Assembly (NCBI GenBank): GCA_017473945.1
Contig: JAFUIW010000001.1
Span: 36,647 to 100,646, forward strand
DNA from: Methanobrevibacter sp.
GTDB taxonomy: Archaea > Methanobacteriota > Methanobacteria > Methanobacteriales > Methanobacteriaceae
DNA length: 64,000 bases
Direction of reading: 5' to 3'
The notes under the pieces: model-generated
What the model saw: only the letters and a program-made list of their open reading frames with translations
Told to the model about the DNA's origin: nothing
The model's database searches: none
Position numbers and translations under genes: made by a program
Part shown: positions 37,830-46,455 of the stretch, in pieces
How positions within the stretch are numbered: the stretch's first letter is position 1
How the letters are laid out: each line of letters starts with the position of its first letter

Positions 37830-38681
37830 ATGGAACGTTTTGTGCAAAGATTAGATATGGCTTATGAGGCTATAAAAAATGCTGATTATATTTTAATTGG
37901 TGCAGGTGCAGGTCTTTCAACTGCAGCAGGCATTGAATACACTGGTGAGAGATTTGAAAGATATTTCAAGGATTTCATTGAAAAGTATCATTTCACTGAC
38001 ATGTACTCTTCAGGATTTTATCCATTTAAAACCTCTGAAGAGAAATGGGCTTACTGGGCACTTCATATTTTTGCAAACAGGTATGATGTTGGAAAAACCG
38101 ATGTTTATCAAAAGCTATTGAAATTGGTTGAAAACAAGGATTATTTCGTCTTAACAACAAATGTGGAGTCACAGTTCTGGATTAACGGCTTTGAGGATGA
38201 GAGAATTTTTGCCACTCAGGGAGATTATGGACTCCTGCAGTGCAGTGTACCTTGTCATGATAAACTATACTCAAATAAAGATCAGGTATTCGAATGGGTG
38301 GAAAACACAAAAGATTTTAAAATACCTTCACAATTAATACCAAAATGTCCGGTTTGCGGTGCAGAAATGGAGTTGAACTTAAGAAAAGACAATCTGTTTG
38401 TTGAAGATGCAAAATGGCATGAAATGAATAAAGCGTATTCCGATTATTTAAACCATGTCGATGAAAATAAAAATCTTGTATTTCTTGAATTGGGTGTTGG
38501 CTTTAACACTCCTGGCATCATAAGGTATCCATTTGAACAGATGACCTACAATAATCCGAACACTACATTAATCAGATTAAACAAGGATTATCCGCAGGCA
38601 ATACCTGAAAACAAGGATAAGACAATAGGTTTTGATGAGGAAATTTCAGAGATTTTTGACTACTGGCTTTCAAGAGTTTAA
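37830..38681 (+). CDS. SirTM-class sirtuin (protein ADP-ribosyltransferase)
   Basis: The 283-aa protein has the NAD-binding GAGAGLSTAAGIEY, then TTNVESQFWINGF (replacing the usual T-Q-N-x-D), TQGDYGLLQCS and a zinc Cys set around CSVPCH and CPVCGAEM. A second NAD-site motif ELGVGFNTPGIIR follows. The N-V-E and G-D-Y-G-L-x-Q-C-S motifs are those of SirTM enzymes, which ADP-ribosylate lipoylated GcvH-like carriers in bacteria. No GcvH-L or lipoate ligase gene is adjacent here, so the substrate is unknown. It overlaps the convergent phosphodiesterase gene by 12 bp. Confidence 0.82.
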   Translation: MERFVQRLDMAYEAIKNADYILIGAGAGLSTAAGIEYTGERFERYFKDFIEKYHFTDMYSSGFYPFKTSEEKWAYWALHIFANRYDVGKTDVYQKLLKLVENKDYFVLTTNVESQFWINGFEDERIFATQGDYGLLQCSVPCHDKLYSNKDQVFEWVENTKDFKIPSQLIPKCPVCGAEMELNLRKDNLFVEDAKWHEMNKAYSDYLNHVDENKNLVFLELGVGFNTPGIIRYPFEQMTYNNPNTTLIRLNKDYPQAIPENKDKTIGFDEEISEIFDYWLSRV

Positions 38682-40793
38682 ATTTTCTATTTCCTTTTTT
38701 AGGAATGCATATATTGATTCTGCACCAATAAGCTCTCCGGGATCTTCCCACTCTGAAGGATACAGGATAAACGGTTTTGTCTGATTTCCTCCAAGACCTC
38801 CATGGGACCCGATAAGCTCTTCAAATGCACATACCTCATCATATTTTTCATCATAAAAGCTATTGACTAGAATGTCAGGCATGTTTTTAAATGAATTTTG
38901 CCTTTTAAGGTGTCTTGCGGCATTTTTGCCAAAGCCTTCAAGAGGATTTTCACCAATTATTTCGTCGGTTTCAAGATAGTAAATTCCATTATCACCAATG
39001 ACCATTCCGCCGTTTGATATTGAATTTACCAGAATAAATCCGATTCCGGAATGCTTTACAAGACCTGGAATTAAATCCGGGAATAACATCACAATTTCCT
39101 CATAAGTCAGGCGTTGGCTCCATTGGGTTAGATAAATCAAACCTAGATTGCCTGAACCCAGAACTATCAGCTCGGAATCTTTTGCCTTTTTGGTACTTTG
39201 TTCTGTGCTTTCATATCCTTTGATATAATCCAAACTGTTGGAGTATCTGTCCCGTATGTTTTTGTATTGTTCATTTTCAAATATTATTTTAGGTTTTCTT
39301 TTTTCAACTTCGTCCTTAATGTCCTGAAGGGATTTTAAGTCTTCAAACAGGTCGTCACGAATATTTCCGAATTTGTCTTTTATGTTTTTGATCTGTTTGT
39401 TTTCCGGAATTACCGCATCTCTGAAGTGGTCAATATTGTATTCGGTTTTAAATATCAGCATGTCATCAGGAAGAAATTTCCTGACGTAATCTCCCAATGT
39501 AATTCCGTATCTCTGTTTGAATGTGGCGCCTTTTGATTGGCCGTGGTCTGACAGGACTACCATTTTATAATCTCTGTCGCTCATTTCAATTGCGGATGTT
39601 AGTTTTGCAAATTGCTGGTCAATGTATTTTAATGCTTTCCAAACATCATCATCTTCAACTCCTGAGTGATGGGCAATTTCATCATAACCCATGTATGTGG
39701 CATAAGCGGTGTCGATATTTCCTGTTAGAATTTCACTTGTCAAAACATCGGTGGTTGCTTCCCTTAAGGCTATATTGGCTCCAGCTCTTACTGCAGCATA
39801 AACAATAGTTCTTCTGATTCTGGGCTGTATATTCTTTATGTCGTGGACGATTTGTGATTTTAACTCAAGGAGTATGTCCCATAAAAATAAAACTATGAGT
39901 CTTTGATAGTTATAGGCATCCAGAAATACCGCATCCAATGTTTTGTTGTAAATGTTTTTCATTCCGTTCAGTTGTGATGATGTCAGTGTCGGAATTTTGC
40001 TGTCTCCTGAAAACATGTTTGCAATGCTAATTCCATTAACCAATAAACCTTCACCGTCGCTGATTCTCTTTTCAATTTTAGGAGCGTCGCTTAGTTTTCC
40101 AGAGACAACTATCTTGTTGTTGTTTTCCTTTTCAACCCATCTGTAGGCCACAATATCTTCATTGTTTCCGTGAAGTATGCCTGCCTGGCTTGATCCGGTT
40201 TGTGATGACAAATCGGTTTCCCACCCCTTTAAAGTGTGTGAATTATGCTCTATCCAGTTTTTAATATTCGGCATCACGCCTTTTTCAATGGCTTTTTTAA
40301 GAGTATTTATTGAAAGGCCATCGATTTCAAGCATTATGACTCCGGGGTATCTCTTTTTATATTTCGTTTTCTGCTTCAGGGCATATCTTAAAATGCTTTT
40401 TATGTAGCTGTCGTAGTAGTTGGTGTCTGTAATATTGGTGACGAATGTTGTAGCTATTGCCATCACGATAGGAACCTGAAGGACACCGTAAAAGCCTGCT
40501 GAAACGCCAGGGATAAATAAAGATGCAATGTAAAAGATTATGGAGTTTATAAACAGTGATCCTATTCCTAATGTAAATATGATTATTTTCATTAAAAAAC
40601 GTCTGAATATTGGCCAGAGAAGAGCATTTGCGATTGCAACCGCTATGACAATGATGAATGCATTATACCATGGACCTACTGTAAAATCAGCACTGATATA
40701 ATCAACTGCGTAAACTGCAACAGCGCCTGCCAGAACATATAACAGAGTCGTTATTATTGTTCTAAGTGATGAAATTAATCTATTTTTAATCAT
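38670..40793 (-). CDS. Membrane alkaline-phosphatase-superfamily phosphodiesterase
   Basis: The 707-aa protein has four membrane segments in the first 120 residues (for example AFIIVIAVAIANALLWPIF), then a cytoplasmic/exoplasmic catalytic domain. That domain shows VIMLEIDGLSINTL (metal Asp) and SSQTGSSQAGILHG (Thr/Ser nucleophile). It also has YMGYDEIAHHSGVEDDDV (Asp/His metal ligands) and VVLSDHGQSKGATF. These are type I phosphodiesterase/nucleotide pyrophosphatase motifs. It may act on envelope polyprenyl or nucleotide-sugar phosphates. ATGA overlap with the metallophosphoesterase at 40790 marks an operon. Confidence 0.75.
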   Translation of the reverse strand: MIKNRLISSLRTIITTLLYVLAGAVAVYAVDYISADFTVGPWYNAFIIVIAVAIANALLWPIFRRFLMKIIIFTLGIGSLFINSIIFYIASLFIPGVSAGFYGVLQVPIVMAIATTFVTNITDTNYYDSYIKSILRYALKQKTKYKKRYPGVIMLEIDGLSINTLKKAIEKGVMPNIKNWIEHNSHTLKGWETDLSSQTGSSQAGILHGNNEDIVAYRWVEKENNNKIVVSGKLSDAPKIEKRISDGEGLLVNGISIANMFSGDSKIPTLTSSQLNGMKNIYNKTLDAVFLDAYNYQRLIVLFLWDILLELKSQIVHDIKNIQPRIRRTIVYAAVRAGANIALREATTDVLTSEILTGNIDTAYATYMGYDEIAHHSGVEDDDVWKALKYIDQQFAKLTSAIEMSDRDYKMVVLSDHGQSKGATFKQRYGITLGDYVRKFLPDDMLIFKTEYNIDHFRDAVIPENKQIKNIKDKFGNIRDDLFEDLKSLQDIKDEVEKRKPKIIFENEQYKNIRDRYSNSLDYIKGYESTEQSTKKAKDSELIVLGSGNLGLIYLTQWSQRLTYEEIVMLFPDLIPGLVKHSGIGFILVNSISNGGMVIGDNGIYYLETDEIIGENPLEGFGKNAARHLKRQNSFKNMPDILVNSFYDEKYDEVCAFEELIGSHGGLGGNQTKPFILYPSEWEDPGELIGAESIYAFLKKEIENLNS

Positions 40794-41659
40794 TCTATTT
40801 TAATTTTCTGTTTTTTGTTTGTTTTCAATGTGATTATTGTAACTTCGGGTTTGCAGTTGATTCTTATTCTAAACGAATTGGTTCCAAGCCCTTTGCTGGT
40901 GTATTGGATCATATCTCCAACCTTATAAAGCCCAACAGGATACTTTGTTGAATTTGGACCTCTGAAAGGTGTTGTTTCAACTTTCGGAATTATGAACTGT
41001 CCCCCATGTGAATGGCCTGAAATTTGCAAATCAAATAACTTTGTTTGTGAAGATTCCTTTGCAAAATCCGGTTCATGTGCAAGCAATACGCTTGGAATGT
41101 TTTTAGGCATTTTTGCAATTACCTTGTCTAAATTGTCGGCACAGACAGTACAGCTGTCAACACCGCAAATGTTAAGGTAATCTCCATTTTTTTCAATGGT
41201 AATCACATCATTGCTTAAATCGACAATGCCTGAATTTTTAAATATTTTTCTGATTTTTTCTGAACTCATCCAATGGTCATGATTTCCCAAAACACCCACT
41301 TTGCCGTAAGGCGCCTGCAATTTCTTCAATGAATTTTCCAGTGACTCTTCATAGCCTTCAATGACATATGAAAAGTAATCGCCGGTAAGAGTAATCAAAT
41401 CAACATTCAAAGTGGCTACATAGTCGATTAACTCATCTAGATATTCTGGATTAATCCATTGGCCCAGATGAATGTCAGTCAGATTTAAAATCTTGAAATT
41501 ATTGAAATTCCAGCTTAAATCATCCAGTTCGATGTCTACTTCAACCAAATCAATATTTTTAGGATTAAATTTCTTGTCCGGCAAGGAATATGTCATTGCA
41601 TCCTGGATGCCCTGGCGAATTTTCATTGCTCCTGGACGGTCTATTTCTTCATCTTTCAT
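40790..41659 (-). CDS. Calcineurin-like metallophosphoesterase (YkuE/LpxH-like)
   Basis: The 289-aa protein has the dimetal motifs in order: LTDIHLGQW (D-x-H), TGDYFSY (G-D), LGNHDHWM (G-N-H-D/E), LLAHEPDF and SGHSHGGQF. Single-domain enzymes of this class hydrolyse phosphodiesters or pyrophosphates of lipids and nucleotides. The downstream gene (ATGA overlap) is a membrane phosphodiesterase, so both likely serve envelope lipid or carrier turnover. No signal peptide is seen. Confidence 0.85.
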   Translation of the reverse strand: MKDEEIDRPGAMKIRQGIQDAMTYSLPDKKFNPKNIDLVEVDIELDDLSWNFNNFKILNLTDIHLGQWINPEYLDELIDYVATLNVDLITLTGDYFSYVIEGYEESLENSLKKLQAPYGKVGVLGNHDHWMSSEKIRKIFKNSGIVDLSNDVITIEKNGDYLNICGVDSCTVCADNLDKVIAKMPKNIPSVLLAHEPDFAKESSQTKLFDLQISGHSHGGQFIIPKVETTPFRGPNSTKYPVGLYKVGDMIQYTSKGLGTNSFRIRINCKPEVTIITLKTNKKQKIKIE

Positions 41660-41739
41660 TGAATATTATTTTACTCTCTGAAACTATTTATAATTTCAAT
41701 TACAAACATTAAGATGTTATTATATATTAAGTGATTATT

Positions 41740-42930
41740 ATGCTTCAAATTGCAGTTTGTGGAAAACCAAATGTAGGAAAATCATCTTTTTTCAATTCAG
41801 CAACCGCATCTGCTGTTGAAATGGCAAATTATCCATTCACAACAATCGATGCAAATAAGGCAGTTGCTCATGTAATCAAGGATTGCCCCTGTCAGGAGTT
41901 AGGTGTCACATGCAATCCTCACAATTCAATCTGTGTCGATGGAAAAAGATTGCTTCCAATTGAAATGATAGATGTTGCAGGACTCGTTCCTGGAGCGCAC
42001 GAAGGAAAAGGATTAGGTAATAAATTTTTAGACGATTTAATGCAGGCTAAAGTATTCATTAATGTTATTGACGCTTCAGGTTCAACAGACCTTGAAGGAA
42101 ATCCTGTTGATGCTGGAAGCCATGACCCGCTTGATGACTTGGAATTTCTGGAAAACGAGATAGTAATGTGGATGTATGGAATATTGTCCAAAAATTGGGT
42201 CAGACTTATAAGGAAAGTGGGCGCTGAACACCTGGACATTTCAAAAGTGTTATTTGACCAGCTGTCAGGTACTGGAATAGCTATTGAAGATATTATTGAA
42301 GCTAAAAGAACAATTGAGGCTGACTACAATAAATGGGAAGAAGAGGACTTAATAGAGTTAACCCGTAATATATTACACATTGCCAAACCGATGATGATTA
42401 TTGCAAACAAGGCGGATTTGCCGACATCTGCTGAAAACATCAAAAGAATCAAGGAAAAGTATCCTAATGTAATTCCGACTTCAGCAGGTTCAGAACTCGC
42501 TCTTGTAAAAGCGGCCGAAAGTGGATTAATCAGTTACATATCCGGTGAGGATCATTTTGAAATCCTAAAGCCGGAAGAGTTGTCTGATGCACAAAAAAAT
42601 GGTTTGGAATACATTCAAACAAATATTCTGGATGTTTATGGAAGCACCGGTGTTCAGGAAGCTTTAAACTATGGAATATTTGATTTGCTTGATCAAATTG
42701 TAGTTTATCCTGTTCAGGATGAAAACAAATACACAGACCAGAAAGGCAATGTCTTACCGGACGGATTTTTGGTTCCAAAAGGTTCAACACCTAAGGAACT
42801 GGCCTATATTGTTCACACTGACATAGGTGATAAGTTCATGCATGCAGTGGATGCAAGAAAGAAAATGCGTGTGGCCAGTGACTATGAGCTTCAGGACGGA
42901 GACATTATAAGCATTGTAACAAGAGGTTAA
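41740..42930 (+). CDS. YchF/OBG-type GTPase (TGS domain)
   Basis: ATG 41740 is preferred over GTG 41731, which would only add MII. The 396-aa protein has G1 [10 protein letters not shown]3 [20 protein letters not shown] and G4 NKAD. It also has a Cys-rich insert [17 protein letters not shown] between G2 and G3 and a C-terminal TGS domain ([21 protein letters not shown]). YchF proteins bind ATP as readily as GTP and associate with ribosomes. A terminator hairpin follows at 42922. Confidence 0.85.
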   Translation: MLQIAVCGKPNVGKSSFFNSATASAVEMANYPFTTIDANKAVAHVIKDCPCQELGVTCNPHNSICVDGKRLLPIEMIDVAGLVPGAHEGKGLGNKFLDDLMQAKVFINVIDASGSTDLEGNPVDAGSHDPLDDLEFLENEIVMWMYGILSKNWVRLIRKVGAEHLDISKVLFDQLSGTGIAIEDIIEAKRTIEADYNKWEEEDLIELTRNILHIAKPMMIIANKADLPTSAENIKRIKEKYPNVIPTSAGSELALVKAAESGLISYISGEDHFEILKPEELSDAQKNGLEYIQTNILDVYGSTGVQEALNYGIFDLLDQIVVYPVQDENKYTDQKGNVLPDGFLVPKGSTPKELAYIVHTDIGDKFMHAVDARKKMRVASDYELQDGDIISIVTRG

Positions 42931-42947
42931 ATCCTCTACTTTTTTTA
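42922..42947 (+). terminator. Terminator after the GTPase gene
   Basis: AGAGG/CCTCT with loop TTAAAT, followed by a T tract (42940-42947); it overlaps the stop codon. Confidence 0.65.
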
Positions 42948-42959
42948 TTTTAGATTTTC

Positions 42960-43520
42960 ATGGTTAAATTAACTCGAGATTTAAATCCGCAAGAATTCAA
43001 TGACTACTATTTTTTAAAGGATGAATTAAAGGATTTCTGCAGAAAAGAAGGTTTAATGGTAAGCGGTTCCAAACAGGATTTGGAAAAAAGGATAGTTCAT
43101 TATTTGGCTACTGGTGAAGAGTTAAAGGAAGTCAACGTTAAAATCGTTTCAAATGATTCTGTATCTAAAATTGCTATGGATTCCAAACTGGGTGAAAACT
43201 TCAAATGCAGTGAAGACAAAAGGGCATTTTTTGAGCGTGAAATAGGCAAAGGATTCAAGTTCAAGGTAAAGTTTCAGAAATGGTTAAAGGCAAATCCTGA
43301 AAAAACATATTCGGATGCTATTGAAGCTTATTATGAAATTCAAAATTCCGGCGAGAAGACAGAAATTGATAAGCAGTTTCAGTACAATCAGTATATAAGA
43401 GATTTCTTTGAGGACAATGATGACAAATCATTGGATGATGCAATTAAATGCTGGAAATACAAAAAGTCCATTAAAGGCCATAACAGATATGAGAAAAGCG
43501 ATTTGGAGGCATTACTGTGA
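42960..43520 (+). CDS. SAP-domain / DUF6434-like protein
   Basis: The 186-aa protein has, at about residues 20-55, LKDFCRKEGLMVSGSKQDLEKRIVHYL, a SAP-type helix-turn-helix that usually binds DNA or RNA. The rest has charged helices (FFEREIGKGFKFKVKFQKWLKANPEKTYSDAIEAYYEIQN), as in DUF6434 proteins of unknown function. It is coupled to the next gene, whose GTG start lies inside its stop. Confidence 0.7.
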   Translation: MVKLTRDLNPQEFNDYYFLKDELKDFCRKEGLMVSGSKQDLEKRIVHYLATGEELKEVNVKIVSNDSVSKIAMDSKLGENFKCSEDKRAFFEREIGKGFKFKVKFQKWLKANPEKTYSDAIEAYYEIQNSGEKTEIDKQFQYNQYIRDFFEDNDDKSLDDAIKCWKYKKSIKGHNRYEKSDLEALL

Positions 43521-43831
43521 AAAAGGTTAAAATTACAGTCATGAGGAAGGTAAGGCATGATGATTTGATTGAAAAATATGAAAATCCGTTGGAACATGAG
43601 TGTGATGTTGAGGAAGGTCAGGTTTTCATTGCAAACGGCTGGCAAAAGCCTGAAGGATTCTGTGACAGTGCATGGGAAAGTCTGTCTGCTTTTGTTATGG
43701 GTTTGGCCAATGGTGCAGAGGATTTCTATGGTGGATGGATGAAGAATAAAAAATCAGCAATGATATCCTGCAATGATGGTTTCAGGCCAGTAAGCTTTCT
43801 TTTAGAGACAATGGAAGAAGATACAGATTAA
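43517..43831 (+). CDS. TIGR04076-like small conserved protein
   Basis: The GTG start (43517) overlaps the previous TGA and is preceded by GGAGGC. The 104-aa product contains DDLIEKYENPLEHECDVEEGQVFIANGWQKPEGFCDSAWESLSAFVMGLANG, matching a family of small Cys/Trp-containing proteins (TIGR04076 type) often found in anaerobes. Function unknown; the Cys residues suggest redox or metal handling. Confidence 0.65.
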   Translation: MKKVKITVMRKVRHDDLIEKYENPLEHECDVEEGQVFIANGWQKPEGFCDSAWESLSAFVMGLANGAEDFYGGWMKNKKSAMISCNDGFRPVSFLLETMEEDTD

Positions 43832-43984
43832 TTCTATTTCAAAATCAATATTGTGTGTCTAAATTATATTTTAAGATTTAAAAGCAATATATATGCTGGT
43901 CAATTATAGCAATGGAAATGATGAATGGCCCTAAATTATTCAGCGAAAGCATAAGCATTAAAAAAGGAATGAAAAGGATTATAA

Positions 43985-44137
43985 TCATCTTAATCCTAAT
44001 CCTTTAATTATAGCAATAATAGCTATTATTAATGCTGCAATAGTACCTGCAGAAATTCTTTTATTAATTATGCTAATAACAATTGCAACTACAATACATA
44101 AAACTCCAACAATTAAAGCTGGCATATTTTTAGACAT
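43985..44137 (-). CDS. Small two-TM membrane protein (50 aa)
   Basis: ATG at 44137 has an excellent ribosome site (TATGGAGGT) six bases upstream. The product begins MSKNMPALIVGVL and consists of two hydrophobic helices (about 6-24 and 32-48) joined by NKRIS. It overlaps a weak + strand frame, which lacks such a site. No family recognised; the strong ribosome site makes it more than a chance frame. Confidence 0.65.
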   Translation of the reverse strand: MSKNMPALIVGVLCIVVAIVISIINKRISAGTIAALIIAIIAIIKGLGLR

Positions 44138-44213
44138 TTTTTTACCTCCATAATAGGCTATATAATTGATAATATTTAAATATTTGAATTAAATTTTATG
44201 AGGTGGTGATTAT

Positions 44214-44604
44214 ATGGATGTACTGATGCAAGTGGAAATGTTAAATAAGGATAATATTCTGTTTGATGAACAATTCAATGATTTAAAAGAATTTTACATC
44301 TTTGATGATGAAAAGGAGTTTTACGATTTCATCAAGATTCATCCGGGAATTATTTTACTTTTAAATGAGTTTAAATGGGATTTGGAAAAATTTTTTCCTA
44401 AAGGATATTTTGAACTTAAAATTTGGTCCAGACATGTCAGGAACATGGTTTGATTTAATTGAGTTAAATATTTGGATTGATGAAAAAACCTTTTTCAACG
44501 GTGATTCTGGGTATATAAATTATATCAATCATAAATTTTGGCCTTTAAGAAGAAAATTAAATCTTTTAGGAGAAATATTGATATCAAACAGGATTTTAAG
44601 ATAA
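44214..44604 (+). pseudogene. Frameshifted small gene
   Basis: A first frame from 44214 (MDVLMQVEMLNKDNILFDEQ...KGYFELK) is replaced near 44420 by a second frame reading FGPDMSGTWFDLIELNIWIDEKTFFNG to 44604. Removing one A from the run at about 44419-44422 joins them into a single protein of about 129 aa. It has GGTGGTGAT upstream and an acidic, aromatic-rich composition. Either a real single-base insertion or a homopolymer sequencing slip; no programmed frameshift signal is evident. No family recognised. Confidence 0.55.
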
Positions 44605-44662
44605 TTTTTTAAATTTCATTTTGAAGTAAAATTATTATATTCAGTTTTAGAAAAGAGATATC

Positions 44663-45586
44663 ATGGCTAAGGTTATTGATTTTTTTAAAGATGAAATTGT
44701 ATTTTCCATATCCTTAATTTTAGCTATTGTTTCATGTTTTTTTGTCAAACCCAATGCCAATTATTTCAGTTATATTAATTGGGATACAATAATGCTGCTT
44801 TTTGTTATAATGTTAATTGTTGAGGTTTTAAAAAATTTATCTATTTTTGAAATGCTGGTCCGTAAATTACTATCAAAAATTTCCAACACTCGCCAATTAG
44901 TTTTAGTTTTGGTGTTTATTTGCTTTTTGAGTTCCATATTCATAACAAATGATGTTTCATTGATTATTTTTGTCCCGTTTGCAATACTGGCCTTAAAGAA
45001 AGTTGGCAGATTGGATTTAATTATTTTGACTGTTTCTCTGCAGACCATTGCTGCCAATGTCGGATGTATGGTTCTTCCTATTGGTGCTCCTCATAATATT
45101 GTGATGTTTACAGTTTCAAAAATTCCATTTGAATCATTTTTCTTTATACTCTTGCCTTATATAGTTGCATCATTGATGTTTTTAGCGATTCTTTTGCTTT
45201 TCATTCCAAAATCAGGCATTGATTTGCCAAAAATGTCTGAAATAAGTGTTGATACTAAAAACTTCCTTAAAAGAGTATTGTTTGGTGTTGATTATTTTCT
45301 ACTTTTAACGTTCATTGCACTATTTGTTTTGATAGGCAATCTGGAAAACATTCCATTTTTCAATTCATTGTTTAGGCAGTTTATAATAGGCAATGAGGTA
45401 TTGTGGGGCGTTTTAGCATCTCAAATAATTTCTAATGTTCCTGCTGCGATTTTACTGAGCGGATTCAGTACTAATTACGAATCCATTATTGTCGGAATCA
45501 ACATTGGGGGATTCGGAACTCTTATAGCATCAATGGCCAATCTGATTTCGTATAAAATTCTTGCCCGTGAATGTGGTGATTTTTAA
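44663..45586 (+). CDS. Anion permease (SLC13/ArsB-like), short
   Basis: The 307-aa protein has eight or more hydrophobic helices. It has the paired re-entrant motifs of the ion-transporter superfamily: IFITNDVSLIIFVP in the first half and SNVPAAILLS near the C-terminus, followed by GGFGTLIASMANLISYKI. It is shorter than typical members (about 400 aa), but both motifs are intact. It probably moves a dicarboxylate, sulfate or arsenite-like anion; the substrate is not readable. Confidence 0.7.
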   Translation: MAKVIDFFKDEIVFSISLILAIVSCFFVKPNANYFSYINWDTIMLLFVIMLIVEVLKNLSIFEMLVRKLLSKISNTRQLVLVLVFICFLSSIFITNDVSLIIFVPFAILALKKVGRLDLIILTVSLQTIAANVGCMVLPIGAPHNIVMFTVSKIPFESFFFILLPYIVASLMFLAILLLFIPKSGIDLPKMSEISVDTKNFLKRVLFGVDYFLLLTFIALFVLIGNLENIPFFNSLFRQFIIGNEVLWGVLASQIISNVPAAILLSGFSTNYESIIVGINIGGFGTLIASMANLISYKILARECGDF

Positions 45587-45707
45587 ATCAGGTATCTGGT
45601 AATATTTACACTTTTAAATGTGATTTTGCTTTTAATATTGATTTTTGTTAATTTTTTAATTTAGATTATTAGAAAATATTTTATTTTTTAATGTTCATAA
45701 TAAACTT

Positions 45708-46256
45708 ATGAATGATTCATTAAGGATGTATGATGATTTTTCAAATGTTGTATCAAATGAGGAAAGCATTTCCACAGACTCTGTTCTGGATATCTTAAAG
45801 CAATATTCCGGTAACATTTCAGTATTTGATTTGATGGCCGTCAATGCTGAGATGATTGAAGAGAGCAAATATGTGCAGGAAAACTATAAGCATAAAAGTC
45901 ATGAAGTTTACGTTAAATACTTTTTGGGGCGAATTAAGGATGTTCACAGTGACAATAACTCCTATGGCCATGACATTGATAAAGAGGAATTCATTGATGC
46001 AATTGCCACATTAAAATCATACCATATCAATGAATCAGTTACATCAAAAACCAAATTTCCTTTAATTTATGGGATAATCTCTATTTATACCACTTTTATT
46101 TTAGAAGAACCGATTCATCCGGTGGGAACTCCTTTTCCGGGATCTTTATATGTTGAAGAGCATGACGGTAAGTTCTATTGTCCTGTTAAGGATGCAAATC
46201 TTGAGTCTCCAAATGCAGTTTGTAAAATGTGTATAGCAGAGCAGTTGGAGTTTTAA
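45708..46256 (+). CDS. DUF2115-family protein
   Basis: The 182-aa protein has a helical first half and a conserved C-terminus: TKFPLIYGIISIYTTFILEEPIHPVGTPFPG, then FYCPVKDANLESPNAVCKMCIAEQ. The closing Cys set may bind metal. DUF2115 proteins are largely confined to methanogens and their function is unknown. The gene stands alone with an A/T-rich promoter gap upstream. Confidence 0.75.
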   Translation: MNDSLRMYDDFSNVVSNEESISTDSVLDILKQYSGNISVFDLMAVNAEMIEESKYVQENYKHKSHEVYVKYFLGRIKDVHSDNNSYGHDIDKEEFIDAIATLKSYHINESVTSKTKFPLIYGIISIYTTFILEEPIHPVGTPFPGSLYVEEHDGKFYCPVKDANLESPNAVCKMCIAEQLEF

Positions 46257-46327
46257 CATTTTCATTAAATTTTCTTTTGTGGATATATATCTTAAGTTTT
46301 ATTTAGGTTTAATTTTCAAAATGCTTG

Positions 46328-46348
46328 CCGTTAATGTCAATGTCGATT
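46328..46348 (+). repeat. 21-bp element shared with the provirus (copy 2)
   Basis: Identical to 19845-19865 (begins CCGTTAATGTC, ends AATGTCGATT), in the leader/promoter gap upstream of the MATE exporter gene. Confidence 0.6.
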
Positions 46349-46455
46349 AAAATTATTTAACATTTTAGTTTTCAATGTCATTTAATCAATTAAATTTTTA
46401 ATATTTTGCGATAGTATATATCAAAGAAAAATCAAATGATAAATTGGAGATTATA

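Noticed and set aside
43912..44007. 31-codon + strand frame
   Set aside because: It overlaps the better supported antisense gene at 43985 and lacks a ribosome site.
44405..44440. Programmed ribosomal frameshift in the 44214 gene
   Set aside because: The A4T3 tract is not a slippery heptamer in the required frame and no downstream structure is evident; decay or sequencing error is simpler.
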